From Firmicutes bacterium UBA5389 (GTDB lineage Bacteria > Bacillota > DTU025), in assembly GCA_002409965.1 (NCBI GenBank), contig DHON01000105.1, positions 26,657 to 90,656 of the forward strand: a stretch of 64,000 nucleotides of DNA, read 5' to 3'. Every line of letters begins with the position of its first letter. Position 1 is the stretch's first letter. The translations under genes were made by a program, and so were the position numbers. Below, piece by piece: positions 26,576 through 36,391 of this stretch. The notes under the pieces were generated by a model. That model did no database searches and was not told where the DNA came from. It was given only the letters and a program-made list of their open reading frames with translations.

Positions 26576-27718
26576 TTATCGATATAGCCTGGCTGCCAGT
26601 ACTCTATAGTCCAGTACATCCGAAGCTATTCTGTAGAGCTCTCTGCGCTTATTCTCCAATGCATCAGCATCCCGCACTACATCCCTTAACAGCCTCTCTA
26701 TGTCCTGCCTAGACTCAACATAGAACGCTTTATCCTCGAGTAGTGCCTTGTGACTCGGATATGGACATACTGCCACGGCGTTCCTGCAGCAAACCGCATT
26801 CTGCATCGTAGCCGACTGTGTACCAGGCTGCAGGTACAAATCAGACGCGCACAAATGATCGAGAAGCTCGTCACCGCTCTTCCAGCCTAGGAATCTTATT
26901 CTATCATCCGACGCCACCAGTCTCTCTGCCTTTGTGCGTATGTCTTCACTCAAGGAACCTATGAGAATAAGGCGGAGTCTATCGCTCGGGACTTTCGTGA
27001 ATGCCTCCAGCACATCTTCTGTCCGCTTCTTTCTGTTCATCTTGCCGGTATGAGCGATTAGTATCTCTTCTTCCTTTAGGCCCAACTCCTGACGAATCTT
27101 GTTTCGCTTCGAGTTTCTACTCCTCTCTTCAAAGATAACGCCGCCTAGCGGAAAAAACTCCATCATGTGATTTGGGATGTTGTACATCATCTTTAGAAAC
27201 TCAGCTGTTTCGTATGTTATGTAAAACACCTTATCAATGTGGGGTAATGCCCTTTGCACAAGGCTCCTGTAGAACATCTTGTGCAATACTTCCCTAGACA
27301 GTACATTCGTACCGGAGTTATGCCGATCTTCATGGCTCCTAACATAGAACCTAACTGCCGGGTTGTTTTGCTTATACCTACTCACTGTTAGGATCTCATA
27401 AGAACACGGACTGTGCTGAAACACAATGTCAGGTCTTTGACTCTCGATAATCTCATACAAACCATCGACCGCTCTTATCTTTCCGGACACAAATTCACCC
27501 ATGATGTTTCTGTAGTTCTTCCTTATCAATCGAACACCATTGTCCAGCAACCGATTCTCTTCATTCGTCCTGGTAAGGACTCCGTTTGCGAACCTATGGC
27601 AATCTGCAACGATGGTCACTTCATTCCCATCGGCCCTTACCTGTTCGGCTAGCAGATTTTCCTGATAGGTCATGCCCTCCGTGAAGTTGGACGCCAACCC
27701 AATGAAAAGTACTCGCAC
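26576..27718 (-). CDS. GT4-like glycosyltransferase
   Basis: GTG 27718 is chosen since AGGAGGG lies 5-6 bases upstream and the protein then starts VRVLFIGLASNFTEGMTYQE, the usual GT-B opening; the frame is open to 27775. The donor half reads ILIAHTGKMNRKKRTEDVLEAF, then LRLILIGSLSED, RIRFLGWKSGDELLDHLCASDLYLQPG and a following QSATMQNAV, which fit family GT4. The usual E-x7-E is weak here (QSATMQNA in place of ESFG-x-x-x-x-E). Base composition is visibly AT-richer than in the 36-53 kb part, suggesting a different origin. Its donor and acceptor sugars cannot be told. Confidence 0.75.
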   Translation of the reverse strand: MRVLFIGLASNFTEGMTYQENLLAEQVRADGNEVTIVADCHRFANGVLTRTNEENRLLDNGVRLIRKNYRNIMGEFVSGKIRAVDGLYEIIESQRPDIVFQHSPCSYEILTVSRYKQNNPAVRFYVRSHEDRHNSGTNVLSREVLHKMFYRSLVQRALPHIDKVFYITYETAEFLKMMYNIPNHMMEFFPLGGVIFEERSRNSKRNKIRQELGLKEEEILIAHTGKMNRKKRTEDVLEAFTKVPSDRLRLILIGSLSEDIRTKAERLVASDDRIRFLGWKSGDELLDHLCASDLYLQPGTQSATMQNAVCCRNAVAVCPYPSHKALLEDKAFYVESRQDIERLLRDVVRDADALENKRRELYRIASDVLDYRVLAARLYR

Positions 27719-28340
27719 GAACTCCCTCCTCACATAGTTGACATGAACGTGGCTGCCCCCATCCGTCCTGCACACTTGCGGATGCTGTCCGATACTGCGG
27801 TACTTGCGCTGCTAGTGATCCTAACATCCATATTGGGCACATAACTCGTATCCATCAGGCATCATCGCCTCTGTGTCACCTGCACTGAGCCGAGTCACCC
27901 GACATGGCGACTTAGCATAGGCAGTAGGGAAGCCTCCCTACTGCCGCGAATAGCAAATGGGGTGGAGCCCACGCCAACTAGAATCTTCTCATCTGTGGTA
28001 CGATGACTCTGCCCAAAAGCGAGTTTTTCTTCAGGTAGAAAGCGCTTTCAGTGTCAATGCCATCTGGAGTGCGTGTGCTTGTCTTTCGATCAGAAACGAT
28101 GCCCTGATACTGTGACACCGCCACTTCAGTGAACTAACAATCGTGACATAACGAAGACCATAGATGGGCAACGCATCCTCTGCGTCAACCATACTCCAGA
28201 CACGATTGGGAAGACTCCAGACCGCAGCCATGTCGTGAGTATCGTTCATCTCTGTATGCGGGTCAGAAACGCGCTTCACTGCACTGCCGCATTAGGAATC
28301 CACGTCAATCGTAGTAACTCCAAGAAGCGCCTGCCGCCAG
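27719..28340. other. Gene-free stretch with a perfect 10-bp hairpin
   Basis: About 620 bases. GCAGTAGGGA-agcc-TCCCTACTGC at 27921-27944 is a perfect inverted repeat, without a T-run on either side. An 82-codon minus-strand frame at 28031-28279 contains protein-like sequence (ALPIYGLRYVTIVSSLKWR) of no family I can name. This may be the trace of a deleted gene; a flippase or transferase would be expected in such a locus. Confidence 0.35.
27921..27944. repeat. Perfect inverted repeat (10-bp stem, 4-base loop)
   Basis: The stem is GCAGTAGGGA with its exact complement, around AGCC. No poly-T follows in either orientation. It could be a structured RNA end, a protein binding site, or one end of a lost element. 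Confidence 0.5.
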
Positions 28341-29483
28341 TCATCTGAAATTCCGTTTCTCAGCACCCAAAAGCATCGCCAACTCTATGGCTTTCTTAAT
28401 CATCCACGCACTGTTCCGGTAATCGCGATATGTCCTGTTTTCGTCCTTCATTAGGCCAATGAGCTCGCCGCTTGATATGCCAAGCTTGTTGGCGATATGC
28501 TCCATGTCAGACAACGCTTCTTCTTTGTCATAGGGATCCCGCTTCAGAATACCCAGCGCCTCTTCTCTTGTCATCTGGCCTGTCAGTATCAGACTTGAAA
28601 AGTGTGGTCTTCTCTTGTCATATCCGAATTTCCTGATCAGCCAATAGCCCTCGTAAAACCTAGTGAAAATGTTCTCATAGTGTTTGTGGCCGTACGGAGT
28701 CCATCCGAACTTGTCCTGTAGGGTAGAGATAGCAGCTTCTCTCGTGTATGGCACTAGGTCTAGCGGCTTGATCACCTTCATTCCCCTGAGGTAACGATAG
28801 TACAATTGGTACTTGAACATGCTACAAACCGGCAAGGTCTTTAGGGGAATAGACCCGAATCTTCTATGAATGTCTCTGATCTGCACTAAGTCATTGATAT
28901 AAGCCCACTCAATTGGTTCGCGCACACACTCGGTTGAGTAATTCGCCCCGGTCAATACGTACTTGATTCCGTGTTTCACCGAGTAGTTGTACAGAGCTGC
29001 GAATATCATATGATCTTGTACGTCTTGGTGGGGGACCTGGGATCTGAGATGTGCCAGTTGTAGATCCTTCATCTCGTCCCAATTGACAGTCTCAACATGC
29101 AAGTCCAGTTTGAGACTTCGTATCAGACCCTCCACATTCTCCCTGGCTATGCTTGTAGTCCATCCAGTGTCGACGAAGAAAGCTAACGGTCTTAACCTTA
29201 GTCTCTCCGTTGCATAGTAGAGGAGATATGAGCTATCCAGGCCACCACTCACTCCAATTATGCAATCGTGACTCTTGTATTCTCCATGCTGCTTTATTTT
29301 CTCCACAATAGCGGCAAGCTCACGAGCACCTTGCTCATCAGGATACCAGCTGGGGAGTATGTTGTTGTAGTAGTTGATGCAATGATCGCAGAACCCTCTT
29401 TCATCAAACTGAATCAGAGAGTCACTGGTATCCATTACGCAGTTCGCACAAACCCAATACTCTCTATCCTTCGAAATCGTCAC
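28341..29483 (-). CDS. N-acetyl sugar amidotransferase, WbpG/LfnA/PseA family
   Basis: The enzyme converts an N-acetyl group on a sugar into an acetamidino group. It begins with a zinc-ribbon-like CANCVMD ... FCDHC, then the PP-loop IIGVSGGLDSSYLLY, which adenylates the substrate, and later TGANYSTECVREP. GTG 29483 has GAGG 8 bases before it; the frame is open to GTG 29492. In Pseudomonas the relatives work on ManNAc3NAcA (WbpG) or on L-FucNAc (LfnA). Both sugars are predicted from this locus, so either could be the target. The ammonia-supplying HisH/HisF-like partners are not encoded in this window. Confidence 0.8.
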   Translation of the reverse strand: MTISKDREYWVCANCVMDTSDSLIQFDERGFCDHCINYYNNILPSWYPDEQGARELAAIVEKIKQHGEYKSHDCIIGVSGGLDSSYLLYYATERLRLRPLAFFVDTGWTTSIARENVEGLIRSLKLDLHVETVNWDEMKDLQLAHLRSQVPHQDVQDHMIFAALYNYSVKHGIKYVLTGANYSTECVREPIEWAYINDLVQIRDIHRRFGSIPLKTLPVCSMFKYQLYYRYLRGMKVIKPLDLVPYTREAAISTLQDKFGWTPYGHKHYENIFTRFYEGYWLIRKFGYDKRRPHFSSLILTGQMTREEALGILKRDPYDKEEALSDMEHIANKLGISSGELIGLMKDENRTYRDYRNSAWMIKKAIELAMLLGAEKRNFR

Positions 29484-29559
29484 ATCTTCCACCTCGTTCT
29501 GGACAAGATCAAGCTACCCTTCGGCCCGCTAACCTGCAATAGGCCTTGGAGCCAAGCGT

Positions 29560-30626
29560 GGTTGACCTAGGTCTGTTTTCTCAGGTCGTGGGTTTTGATG
29601 TCAGTACCGTCCCTGATTGTGGTCGCATTTGCTCGTTGCAAAATGAACCGGTCGGCATTCGGCGTCTTGCTGCTGGTCTGGCAGACGCGCTGTGCGTCTG
29701 TTTCTATGCACTGATTTCTCGCTTATCAAGAAAGGTCACCTTCTTCTCACTGAAGTGACCGGCATCGGCTGAAGGCTCTCGGGGTTCATGGCTCAGGCTG
29801 AGTCCATTCTGCTTGACCGTGTCTGGCAGATGGGTTACATCCGCAGTCTTCTCGCTAGATCCGCTCATATCATGATCTGTGACTTGCTAACCACAATGGC
29901 CTAGACGTTGTATGCCTGGATGAACGCCCTATCGGAGTTCGTGACTATGCGTGAACCGGAGCCGGTAAAGCTACGCAAGTCGTTGTCTTTCGATGTTCGG
30001 GTTTGCGGCCACGTGTCTTCCGCGGTGGGGTGAACGCCGTCTCCGAAAGCTGCCCAGCGTCAGCGGGCCGCACTGCTGCTTCATCAGTGCCCGCTTCTTC
30101 CAGCGCCATCATTGTTTCTTTGAGCCCGGCCAGTCGCTTATCGCGGACGAGAAGACCCTCGGGAAGCTCACACCCTCGACTATTGGACCCGAACTTGCGG
30201 CCTTCTGCCTGGTCAAGGCGCTCGTTGCTTCCAAAACGCTCTCGTATCTCTTTCTCGAGCCTGGCTCCAGGGCGACTCTCCTTTATCAGCTCATGGCCTT
30301 GTGCTTTGAGGCACTCTCATTGGTTTTCATGTCATCAAGCGCGACGTGCTTAAGAGATAGAAGTCCCGATTTCCAGTAGGCCGCCAGAACCAGCGCGAAA
30401 GCAGGCCTGCAACCTCATTCAGATGCCGGTTGCGAAACGCGGCTACGGTTCTGATCAATGGCGTGTTGCCCGCCCCGGGAACTCGAAACGCGACATCCTC
30501 CTCAAGGTGCTCTTCGATCTTCCTGGAGGAACGAACCTCAACGCATCCGACCGACAGCCAGTCCTCGAGGGATGCTGGCAAGAGGTGCATCTGATCTGGA
30601 TTGTAAGCCCTGTATATCCTGCTCAT
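29560..30626 (-). mobile_element. Decayed IS1182-family transposase
   Basis: Transposase sense is scattered over all minus-strand frames. The start (MSRIYRAYNPDQMHLLPASL) is intact. It is followed, after an internal loss of about 60 codons, by VRSSRKIEEHLEEDVAFRV and FRNRHLNEVAGLL. Further on come ESASKHKAMS, CELPEGLLVRDKRLAGLKE, a degraded FTGSGSRIV...AFIQAYNV (consensus FTDPDSRIMK...FHQAYNAQ) and SADAGHFSEKKV, each with stops or shifts between. The order matches IS1182-type transposases throughout. The C-terminal end and the terminal inverted repeats were not found. The element is inactive. Confidence 0.75.
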
Positions 30627-30688
30627 GCGGACTCGCCATGTAGTCGCGCTCTTCTGTACCCCATTTCAAATATCGCTTACACCAGCTC

Positions 30689-31663
30689 CTAGCGCCCATC
30701 CTTATCTGCAACCAAGCGCGCTATTGCCCGGTTGATCTTAGTTATCTCTGCAGTCGGCTTTGCAGGGTTTCCCGCCACAACAGCTCCTGGTTCTACGTCC
30801 TTGATCACCACGGCACCAATGCCGACTATTGCCCCCTCGCCGATCTGCCTGCCTTCTGCGACTGATACATTGGGAGCAATCCAGACCCTCTTCCCCACCG
30901 TGACTGATCCACTCAACTCAGCGCACGCTGTAATGATCGCTCCTTCGCCGATAGCACAATTGTGAGCGATATGAATCAGGAAGCCAGTCTTCACATTGTC
31001 CTCCAGTATGGTCGGATCAATGGTGCCAGCGCACACCGAATTGAGTGCCCCAATCTCGACGTTCCGTCCGATCCGCACCCCGCCCAGATGTGGTAGCCTT
31101 ATTGGAGTCCCGTCTGCGTCGCGCTCAAACCCAAAGCCTTCTGATCCAATGACAGCATTCTCCCTGATGATCGTGTTGTCTCCCATCTCGCTGAAAGCCC
31201 GGATGACTGCTCCCGCATGTACTCGAACATTCGAACCGATAACAACCGAATGATCGACGAAAGCACCGGGCTCTATGACGGTATCTTCTCCGATCACTGC
31301 ATCGTCTGCAACAACGGCACCGTTTCTGTTAGTGTACTGGCACCGAACCAAAACGCTCTTCAGCGCGACAGTCATTACTTTGGCATATGAAAGCCTTGGG
31401 TTCGGAACCTGGGCGATTACGTTATGAACTCTTATTGCGTCGACCAAGTCGGTTGGAGTATCATCTGGAATCAGTATCAAACAATCGCTGGCCGATTTTA
31501 CAGACTCCATATTGTCTTCTGTTAGCTTCTTTACGAACAGAATAGAGTTCTTGTCAATGCTATTAAGGGATGAAGCCCTTGTAACCACCAGATCAGAGTC
31601 AGGGATAGGTTCACCGCTAGCCTTGGCAATATCGCTGACTCGTAGTCGGAAGAGCTCTTTCAT
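30689..31663 (-). CDS. LpxD-like left-handed beta-helix N-acyltransferase
   Basis: ATG 31663 is preceded by GGGGGG at about 9 bases; an ATG at 31693 opens the frame. The first 100 residues form an LpxD-type N-terminal domain (FVKKLTEDNMESV, CLILIPDD). Then about 200 residues of hexapeptide repeats form a beta helix, with NAVIGSEGFGFERD (the LpxD GS-x-GFGF motif) and FLIHIAHNCAIGEG with the likely catalytic histidine (HIAHN). LpxD acylates UDP-3-O-acyl-glucosamine in lipid A synthesis. Here, amid polysaccharide genes, the substrate is more likely a nucleotide amino sugar with a short acyl group. No other lipid A gene is in the window. Confidence 0.75.
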   Translation of the reverse strand: MKELFRLRVSDIAKASGEPIPDSDLVVTRASSLNSIDKNSILFVKKLTEDNMESVKSASDCLILIPDDTPTDLVDAIRVHNVIAQVPNPRLSYAKVMTVALKSVLVRCQYTNRNGAVVADDAVIGEDTVIEPGAFVDHSVVIGSNVRVHAGAVIRAFSEMGDNTIIRENAVIGSEGFGFERDADGTPIRLPHLGGVRIGRNVEIGALNSVCAGTIDPTILEDNVKTGFLIHIAHNCAIGEGAIITACAELSGSVTVGKRVWIAPNVSVAEGRQIGEGAIVGIGAVVIKDVEPGAVVAGNPAKPTAEITKINRAIARLVADKDGR

Positions 31664-31724
31664 GTGTGCCATCCCCCCATCTGTGCTACACATGACTTCT
31701 GTGCCATAGCGCGTGATGCTGGTT

Positions 31725-32420
31725 CTAGATGTTCAGTCTGATAGCCTGGAATCCCTCACCAAACTCCTTGTTGGCCTGCGCGCCCCTTACCCGCGCAAGA
31801 CCGTACATCAGTTCTCTGGAGAAGTACCGTCGGCCAAGAACCGTCTGGGAGTCATAGGCCTGTAGCATATTCCACTTGCATTCCATATGCCTCTCTTCAA
31901 GGCCCACAATAAGCTGCGGCCCAAAATCGAAGGTATTCCAGGGCAACTCATATCCAAGCAGGGATCTGTTCTTGAAAGCCCGCACTCCCTCCGCGTGGAT
32001 AACCTGATGATCTTGGTGAATATCCTGGTTGCACGGCAAGAAGACGACATCAGGAGCAATGTCCTTTCGGAGAGCCACTAGTTCTTCCAGGATGCTTTGG
32101 CGGTGTTCGGCCAGCCGCCTTACAGGGTACTCCCTGACTAGTGCATTCTCGCTAGGAATGCCAAGCACTCGCATCGAATCGAGAAACTCATGCTTCAGCG
32201 TGTCTTTTGGAAGATCAGCAGGAAGCGAGTCTGACGCAATTGAGAAAACTGCGACAAACGCATCGTGTTTGCGCTCGACAAGCCGGGCAAGGGTTCCGCC
32301 ACAGCCCAGCTCGGCATCATCCGTATGTGGCGCAAGAACTAACACTCTTGTCAAATCCGTCAATACCCTGACCTCTTTCTCATCTGGTACTCGCATCTGC
32401 GCCTCACAACCAGTTGTCAA
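31725..32420 (-). CDS. PIG-L family N-deacetylase
   Basis: The metal site is visible in LAPHTDDAELGCGGTLA and NQDIHQDHQVIHAE, the signatures of zinc-dependent de-N-acetylases of the LmbE/PIG-L family. It removes an acetyl from an N-acetyl sugar. The frame opens at 32420 but TTG 32363, preceded by GAGG-TCAGGGTA, gives the more usual N-terminus (LTDLTRVLVLAPH). It lies just before the LpxD-like acyltransferase gene, so deacetylation followed by new N-acylation of the same sugar is a natural pairing. Confidence 0.8.
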   Translation of the reverse strand: MTTGCEAQMRVPDEKEVRVLTDLTRVLVLAPHTDDAELGCGGTLARLVERKHDAFVAVFSIASDSLPADLPKDTLKHEFLDSMRVLGIPSENALVREYPVRRLAEHRQSILEELVALRKDIAPDVVFLPCNQDIHQDHQVIHAEGVRAFKNRSLLGYELPWNTFDFGPQLIVGLEERHMECKWNMLQAYDSQTVLGRRYFSRELMYGLARVRGAQANKEFGEGFQAIRLNI

Positions 32421-32639
32421 TAACCAAAACCCTCATCTGTGGAAGTTGGCCTTGCCGATGTCAACCTTGGCTTCACCAGGTATGTTATGCATCTGCATGC
32501 AGAGCTCATTTGCTTCGCCAGACAGCCCCCGAGACTCGCCCGCCACCTGGATCATCCCTCTTGGTATGGCCCCGCGGCATTCGTATCCTAGCCAAAGCAA
32601 CCACCTGCATACCTGCCGCTCCTGCTTAGCCAGAACCTG

Positions 32640-33253
32640 CTATATGTAAGCGACCGATAGTACAGATTTCCCGCACCGGGCTTGCCAAGATCTCCCGCAG
32701 CTAGCCAGACTCTCGGCCCTTGCGTTCTGCGCGATTCTGCTCAGTTCCGTTGACATCCTATCCCTGCCTCTGAGTTCAGAGGATGTTCCCCTGCGCAAAC
32801 TGATCTTGCCTCGCCGCTTCCCCATGCGGCCGGCTTTCCCGACCTCCGAGTACTATCAGCGAGTCCGACTCCCGCCGCGGCGTCCGCCTTCCTGTGGTTC
32901 CTCCCTTTCAGTCGGCGTACTCTGCTCCCGCAAAGACCGTGGCGGGCCTCCCAGGTTCCTCGACGCTTCCGTTTCCGACCATGCCGTGCTCTCCGACCCC
33001 GCCGGGGTCTCCGACAACCTTGCCATATCGGTTGCCTACTGTAGCCTTCCAGGCTTATGACCCTGTCGGCCCCCGGTTTAGGAGCTCACGAGGCTCAATC
33101 GCTTCACTTACGTTACAGCCTGGTCGTCGCTCTGCCTACGCTTAACCCGCACCGTTACCGCTGCAAGTCCAAGGCTCGATCTCCGGTGGATGGCTAGTCC
33201 TTGCCGGAGCGGGAATCTCACCCGCTGGAAACATCAGGCCTATCCTGGCGCAC
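32640..33253 (-). mobile_element. Group II intron remnant with an internal deletion
   Basis: Read on the minus strand, the element begins at 33253 with GTGCGCCAGGATA, the GUGYG 5' end of group II introns, and continues through typical structured leader sequence (GGGTGAGATTCCCGCTC; GGAGGAACCACAGGAAGG; GGGAGTCGGACTCGCTGATAG, each under or near 20 bases). A reverse transcriptase start follows (MSTELSRIAQNARAE). The frame then runs at once into AAGCCCGGTGCGGGAAAT and CGGTCGCTT, which resembles a decayed domain V hairpin. Nearly the whole RT gene and domain IV are thus deleted. It is immobile. The exact 3' end is not clear. Confidence 0.65.
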
Positions 33254-33663
33254 CATAATCGGGTGTATGGGTGTACAGGACGCGTGGGGGTAAAGTCAAC
33301 TCAACATATATGCCCATTTCGGCTGACTAGAGGCGGCACAGCCTAGCATGATATCCCAGGTGCCAATCATGAATCCCCATCATCAACCGCCGCAGCCATC
33401 GGACCCTTCTGCCTTTCGCTTCCATCCAGCTATACGTCGTGTTATGCATTAACCAATGTCCAGATTCTCGACATGTCGGGGGAAATTCGTCGATTATATC
33501 GGCACATCCCAACAAAAGACCAGGCAAGATCGACTACCAGCAAGGGGAATCTACCACGCGAGGTGTTCACTGCCAGGCTGCTTGCCCATAGATCTCAAAA
33601 GTCCATCTGTTCTTTGATGTCTTGATGGAAGTTCTCGCTTAGTCGCAGAATCCTCGTAGCCTC
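33254..33663. other. Stretch between the intron remnant and a glycosyltransferase gene
   Basis: About 410 bases. This is the 5' exon side of the intron insertion. A 66-codon minus-strand frame (33327-33527) with WLMHNTTYSWMEAKG could be the broken end of a gene that the intron entered, but no family is recognised. Confidence 0.3.
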
Positions 33664-34812
33664 TCATCCGATTTGCAGATTCTCCTGCAAGGCGCTCAGC
33701 GTCGCATTCTGATACCTGATCAGCGTCTCCGTTGAGCAGCTATAAGGAACTCGCGAATTCGATAACAGTTGGGCCTCTACTGCTTGCCTGCTATTCGTGT
33801 CGCAGACCGCGCCCCCCCCGAACTCCTCAAGCCATGAACGAGTGCCAGGAAGATCCGTACCTAGCCACGGAGTCCTCGCAATCATCGAATCCACAAGCTT
33901 TGTAGGAGCGCACAATCTCTGATTTACCCCTGAACCCCCATACAAGACTAAACTGCGACCATATTGGCGTAGTTCCCTAATCAGTTTCACCCTACCCGTC
34001 ACATACTCCTTAGTGGATACACAGCAAGCCAAATCAAGAGCCTCAACGAGCGAACATAGTACTGAATCAAAATGAGCACGGCTATTGGTGTATATGGACA
34101 ACGATACATCGGTTCCAGCATCGCGCATACCCTTCATTGCATATAGGAACGGCCTGAGATCTTGACTAACACCAAGTGCGCCAGTGTACACGTAGTCATT
34201 AGGGCTACGCCACTGTCTGTCATACTCATTAGTGTCGATTAGCATGTTGAGCTCCGAGATTGACGGTGCATTTAGCCAAACTATCGGCCTAATAAAGGGA
34301 TAGAGTCGGACATAGTATTGCGCACGAAGTCTAGATGGCACCACCCATATGTCCACATAACTAGCAAGTCTGCGTTCCACGCCACGCATGTAACCGCCTA
34401 GTAAAGCTCCTTGACCACTCCCGTAATATATCTCCAGCGCATGATAGACTACGGGTACTCTCCCGAGCCATCTACGACCGATGGCGGCCAGTCCATCAAG
34501 GTTGATTGCATAGATGCATTCAGGCCCTAACTTATCCAACACGAATGGAAGTTTGGTTGCCGCACTGGCAAACCTTATCGTATGGGCAGGCAGCCAGTGC
34601 ATTTGTGGGGCACCGATAGGAATCAGCGTCACATCGGCTCCACATGCGCGGCAGCCGCGGCACGCGCCCTCATGACCAGGCCGCGTTCTGCCCACTAGAT
34701 GCACATCATACATGGATGACAAGTCCAGCAGAATTGACCTTAGCTGCGGATTGCACCTATTCGGGGCAGTTATTGCCGACGAAAGATAGACAACAGCACA
34801 TGATTCCTTCAC
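33664..34812 (-). CDS. Glycosyltransferase (GT-B fold)
   Basis: GTG 34812 has GGAG 9 bases upstream; the frame opens at TTG 34827. The protein begins ESCAVVYLSSAITAPNRCNPQ and has CIYAINLDGLAAIGRR, VVYHALEIYYG, DIWVVPSRLRAQYY and later YVYTGALGVSQDLRPFLYAM, a two-domain GT-B pattern with a hinge near residue 205. The C-terminal end lacks the clear E-x7-E motif; VLYGGSGVNQRLCAPTKLVDS holds the nucleotide-sugar region. It probably adds one sugar to the lipid-linked repeat unit. Neighbours are the polymerase gene upstream and the intron remnant downstream. Confidence 0.7.
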   Translation of the reverse strand: MKESCAVVYLSSAITAPNRCNPQLRSILLDLSSMYDVHLVGRTRPGHEGACRGCRACGADVTLIPIGAPQMHWLPAHTIRFASAATKLPFVLDKLGPECIYAINLDGLAAIGRRWLGRVPVVYHALEIYYGSGQGALLGGYMRGVERRLASYVDIWVVPSRLRAQYYVRLYPFIRPIVWLNAPSISELNMLIDTNEYDRQWRSPNDYVYTGALGVSQDLRPFLYAMKGMRDAGTDVSLSIYTNSRAHFDSVLCSLVEALDLACCVSTKEYVTGRVKLIRELRQYGRSLVLYGGSGVNQRLCAPTKLVDSMIARTPWLGTDLPGTRSWLEEFGGGAVCDTNSRQAVEAQLLSNSRVPYSCSTETLIRYQNATLSALQENLQIG

Positions 34813-34912
34813 TAAGCTCAACTCCAATGCTCCTATCCGGGCGCATAGTCACTGATCAGACAAGAATTCTCAGGTTCCAGATCGAACCAAACAGCGCCAT
34901 GCCATTCCAGTG

Positions 34913-36391
34913 TCAATCTTTCTCAATCGCCGCAACGCATGTGGCCACTGCTAGCCCCAGTAGAGCGAAGAAGCAAGTAGCCACCTTAATCGAAACAAAT
35001 ATATCGGATGACACCAAGCAGAAAACTAAAGCAGACAAAGCTACTGCCCTATATCCGAAAAGGCGCTTTGGGATGGACGCGGCAATGCACAAACCACCAC
35101 ACAGGAAACCAACCATTCCCGCAAGACCGGCCTCACTTCCTATTAGTGCAAATGCGTTATGGGGCTCGCGTGCAACAGCACAACCCCCAACGACTCGAAT
35201 CTCTGTCAGCCAATCTCTCGGCCACAGTTTCGCCATGCCCGACCCAGTTAACGGATATTCTGTCACTGCCTTCAGCGCAACTCTGGCAGAATTGAGCCGA
35301 ATAGTGTCACTAGAGCTGAGCATTCCACTGCTCGCATGCCGTGGGATGAATCTCGCCAGAGGCGCCAGTGTCCTAACCGAATACCAGGCAAAAGCCACCG
35401 TTAATAGCGCTATTCCCACGATTGCCCAGAACACAGTCCTGACTTTTCGTTCAGTGCTCATGGGTGACCAGGCAATTGTCAGCACTAATCCTGCCAGCAA
35501 AGCTAGTGCATTGCCTCTCGATAGTCCGAGAATGGTCATTACCGAAAACCCCGCCGCGAGTGCCATGTTTGTTCGATAACCCCGGTTTCTATACGCTCCG
35601 TATCGGTCATCAATCGCTCTGTACAGACAGACTATCGCTGCATTCTGGAACACGAATCCGGTCGTGATGGCACCTCCCATGGGGCTAATGTACCTCCAAA
35701 AGTCGGCCCGATATCCGTATATGCTTGACAGGCTTATCCCGATGAAACCGATATCCAGCCTGTCGAAAATGCTCAAAGCAGCGGTCACTGCGATAGCGAG
35801 AATGGTCATCAACAACCGACGCTCCAGCCTCCTAATGTCAAACGTCGTTGGGCACACAACGATAACCAGACTCATTAGCAATGGGGGCAGCATGTAGCAT
35901 ACCAAGGCATACGCCGTTCCTTCCTTGTTTGCGCCCCATGCATCATTGTTGAACAACACACTTACAAGCAGAGGAAGAATCCATAGTAGCGGAGCAAGCG
36001 CTGCACGCGTGCGGCGCTTAGTAATCACACCTTGCAGGGCACATTTACGTATTGATCCGTACACAAGCAACATCGCGAATACCATCGGTATTGCATAACG
36101 TAAAGTCAATGCTATTCCGAATATGTCAAGTGCCATCGCCGAATCCACACGACTAGGTAGGAGCATCTCTACTGTCATGAATATGTATGTTGCCCATGAT
36201 ATGGCACGAGTATAGCCATTTGTGGCCCGTGTCCACATGCTCTCCCGAACGACAAGCTGAGACGCATTGTAGCGGTATGCAAACGAACTACTGCTCTGGA
36301 ACGCCTCGGCATTGGCTTCCGATGAACACTGCACTGCATATCTAGTGCACAAATACAGCACCTGCCCTAAGTCGATTCCTGTCATCGGCAC
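34913..36391 (-). CDS. Wzy-like O-antigen/capsule polymerase (O-antigen ligase family)
   Basis: The protein has about 11-12 hydrophobic segments with a large external loop before the last few. That region contains VTEYPLTGSGMAKLWP and REPHNAFALIGSEAGLAGMVGFL, the E-x-HN pattern of Wzy_C polymerases and ligases. It would join repeat units on the outer face of the membrane. The first 50 residues are polar and odd for this family; ATG 36238 (MWTRATNGY, with GGGAG close by) may be the true start. It lies between WbpA and a glycosyltransferase gene. Confidence 0.75.
   Translation of the reverse strand: MPMTGIDLGQVLYLCTRYAVQCSSEANAEAFQSSSSFAYRYNASQLVVRESMWTRATNGYTRAISWATYIFMTVEMLLPSRVDSAMALDIFGIALTLRYAIPMVFAMLLVYGSIRKCALQGVITKRRTRAALAPLLWILPLLVSVLFNNDAWGANKEGTAYALVCYMLPPLLMSLVIVVCPTTFDIRRLERRLLMTILAIAVTAALSIFDRLDIGFIGISLSSIYGYRADFWRYISPMGGAITTGFVFQNAAIVCLYRAIDDRYGAYRNRGYRTNMALAAGFSVMTILGLSRGNALALLAGLVLTIAWSPMSTERKVRTVFWAIVGIALLTVAFAWYSVRTLAPLARFIPRHASSGMLSSSDTIRLNSARVALKAVTEYPLTGSGMAKLWPRDWLTEIRVVGGCAVAREPHNAFALIGSEAGLAGMVGFLCGGLCIAASIPKRLFGYRAVALSALVFCLVSSDIFVSIKVATCFFALLGLAVATCVAAIEKD

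Noticed and set aside
32421..32639. About 55 protein-like codons (VAGESRGLSGEANEL and similar) on the minus strand
   Set aside because: No family or start could be found; it may be the tail of a gene lost with the intron collapse, but evidence is too thin.
32806..33145. Two plus-strand frames of 83-84 codons
   Set aside because: They are antisense to the structured 5' part of the group II intron relic, which explains their composition.
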